Source: Schistosoma mansoni
Lineage: Eukaryota > Platyhelminthes > Trematoda > Strigeidida > Schistosomatidae
DNA: 64,000 nucleotides
Assembly: GCF_000237925.1 (NCBI RefSeq)
Contig: NC_031496.1
Coordinates: 15,140,589 to 15,204,588 of the forward strand
Reading direction: 5' to 3'
The stretch's first letter is position 1, and each line of letters begins with the position of its first letter. The position numbers were made by a program, and so were the translations under genes. A model generated the notes under the pieces. That model saw nothing but the letters and a program-made list of their open reading frames with translations, made no database searches and was not told the DNA's origin. Below are positions 63,230-64,000 of this stretch, in pieces.

Positions 63230-63433
63230 TTATTCATCTGAGTAAAATGGTTCTTCATTTTTATAAGTTAATCTTGATGGACGTTGACAAGCGACAACTT
63301 TTGCTGTAGCTAAATCTCGTGCATTACTGTCACATGTACGATTCTTTGTTTCAATCATATATAAAAAGAAAAATATCCAACAGATAATAACGATAACTAA
63401 AAATGGTAAGAATGAATAACCACCAATGGCATC
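63230..63433 (-). CDS. Facilitated glucose transporter (GLUT/SGTP-like), C-terminal exon
   Basis: Minus-strand exon with a clear acceptor (pyrimidine tract, then CAAAG) before DAIGGYSFLPF. It codes for 67 residues and TAA. It holds the last membrane helix (SFLPFLVIVIICWIFFFLYM) followed by IETKNRT, which matches the PETKGRT signature that ends helix 12 in sugar porters (MFS); the Pro is Ile here. The cytoplasmic tail ends EEPFYSDE. Glucose transporters of this type take up host sugar across the tegument in schistosomes, but which paralogue this is cannot be told from the tail. The remaining exons must lie beyond position 64000; 63434-64000 reads as intron. Confidence 0.8.
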   Translation of the reverse strand, partial: DAIGGYSFLPFLVIVIICWIFFFLYMIETKNRTCDSNARDLATAKVVACQRPSRLTYKNEEPFYSDE

Positions 63434-64000
63434 CTTTGAAAAAAAAGAAAAAAGAGAGAGAAAAATAGCGCTAGAAATAAAAATTGAAAGTGATAAGCTC
63501 AATCAATATAACATTAAATGAAATGAAAATGGGGTGGGTCATTAATTTAATAGTCATGTATCATTAATCAAGTTCAAGCAATTTAAGAGTGGAGTACTTT
63601 CTTATAGATGACTACTTGATGATTGTTGTAAGATACAAAGTCCTGATCAACCCTAACTCTAGACCGAATAGATGCCCAGTGTTTCCTGGTTGTCAATAGT
63701 TCTCTAACTAAGACTAGCTCGCAATGTAAACTATACAATTTAAGAATAATTACGTATTGACTTGAATGTATTTCATATTATACATAGGAATAATTGAACA
63801 AATTCCATTAGTTTGGAAGATAAATATGATGTGTTTTGATAACTAAAATCCTACCTTACAAGTATACTGTATGACTGGAATAGCTTCCTTAGTAACTGTT
63901 AATAACAATGCTGATATTTTTTAATCGCCCCCGACGGAAATGGTTTGCTTTATATTCGTATCAGTCATTATAACATTTGTAAATGACATGTTTTTAACAC

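Noticed and set aside
63840-64000. A further glucose-transporter exon on the minus strand at the right edge
   Set aside because: A GTAAGG-like donor is present near 63855, but no frame reads as a GLUT helix or loop.

Overview
The window is AT-rich eukaryotic DNA that looks like a schistosome genome (Schistosoma, probably of the African group). The grounds are many Smalpha-type SINEs with hammerhead ribozymes, SR2-like (RTE) LINE fragments, Penelope-like fragments, a BEL/Pao fossil, small genes with very short 5' introns, and the last exon of a GLUT/SGTP-type glucose transporter. There is one 200-base assembly gap (12537-12736). All gene models come from reading the sequence; no transcript or database search was possible.

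Layout. 1-27.5 kb: no host gene recognised; intergenic DNA dense with repeats. 27.56-32.94 kb (+): saposin-like gene 1, five coding exons, 118 residues, one complete six-cysteine saposin B domain behind a signal peptide. 38.70-48.54 kb (+): saposin-like gene 2, seven coding exons, 173 residues, a signal peptide and two saposin domains. 48.6-63.1 kb: repeats, plus one degenerate coding-like stretch on the minus strand. 63.16-63.43 kb (-): C-terminal exon of a facilitated glucose transporter whose other exons lie beyond the right edge.

The two saposin genes are tandem paralogues. The introns fall at the same places in each domain (just before Cys4, one residue after Cys5), and both genes end in a 21-nt exon coding four residues, Cys6, Ser and TGA. 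The first domain of gene 2 lacks exactly the Cys2 and Cys5 pair that forms one disulfide in saposins, but keeps the other four cysteines. Both proteins are predicted to be secreted lipid-binding proteins.

Two SINE-like families, called here A (Smalpha-like) and B, each join a tRNA-like A/B-box promoter to a type I hammerhead. Copies are very often inverted pairs with the ribozyme ends outward. Several pairs are bounded by exact 13-14 bp target-site duplications, so each pair was inserted as one unit. One B pair encloses a Penelope-like GIY-YIG fragment. A third hammerhead-bearing foldback lies at 1465-1683. The two best ribozymes of families A and B lie in introns of the two saposin genes, in the sense direction.
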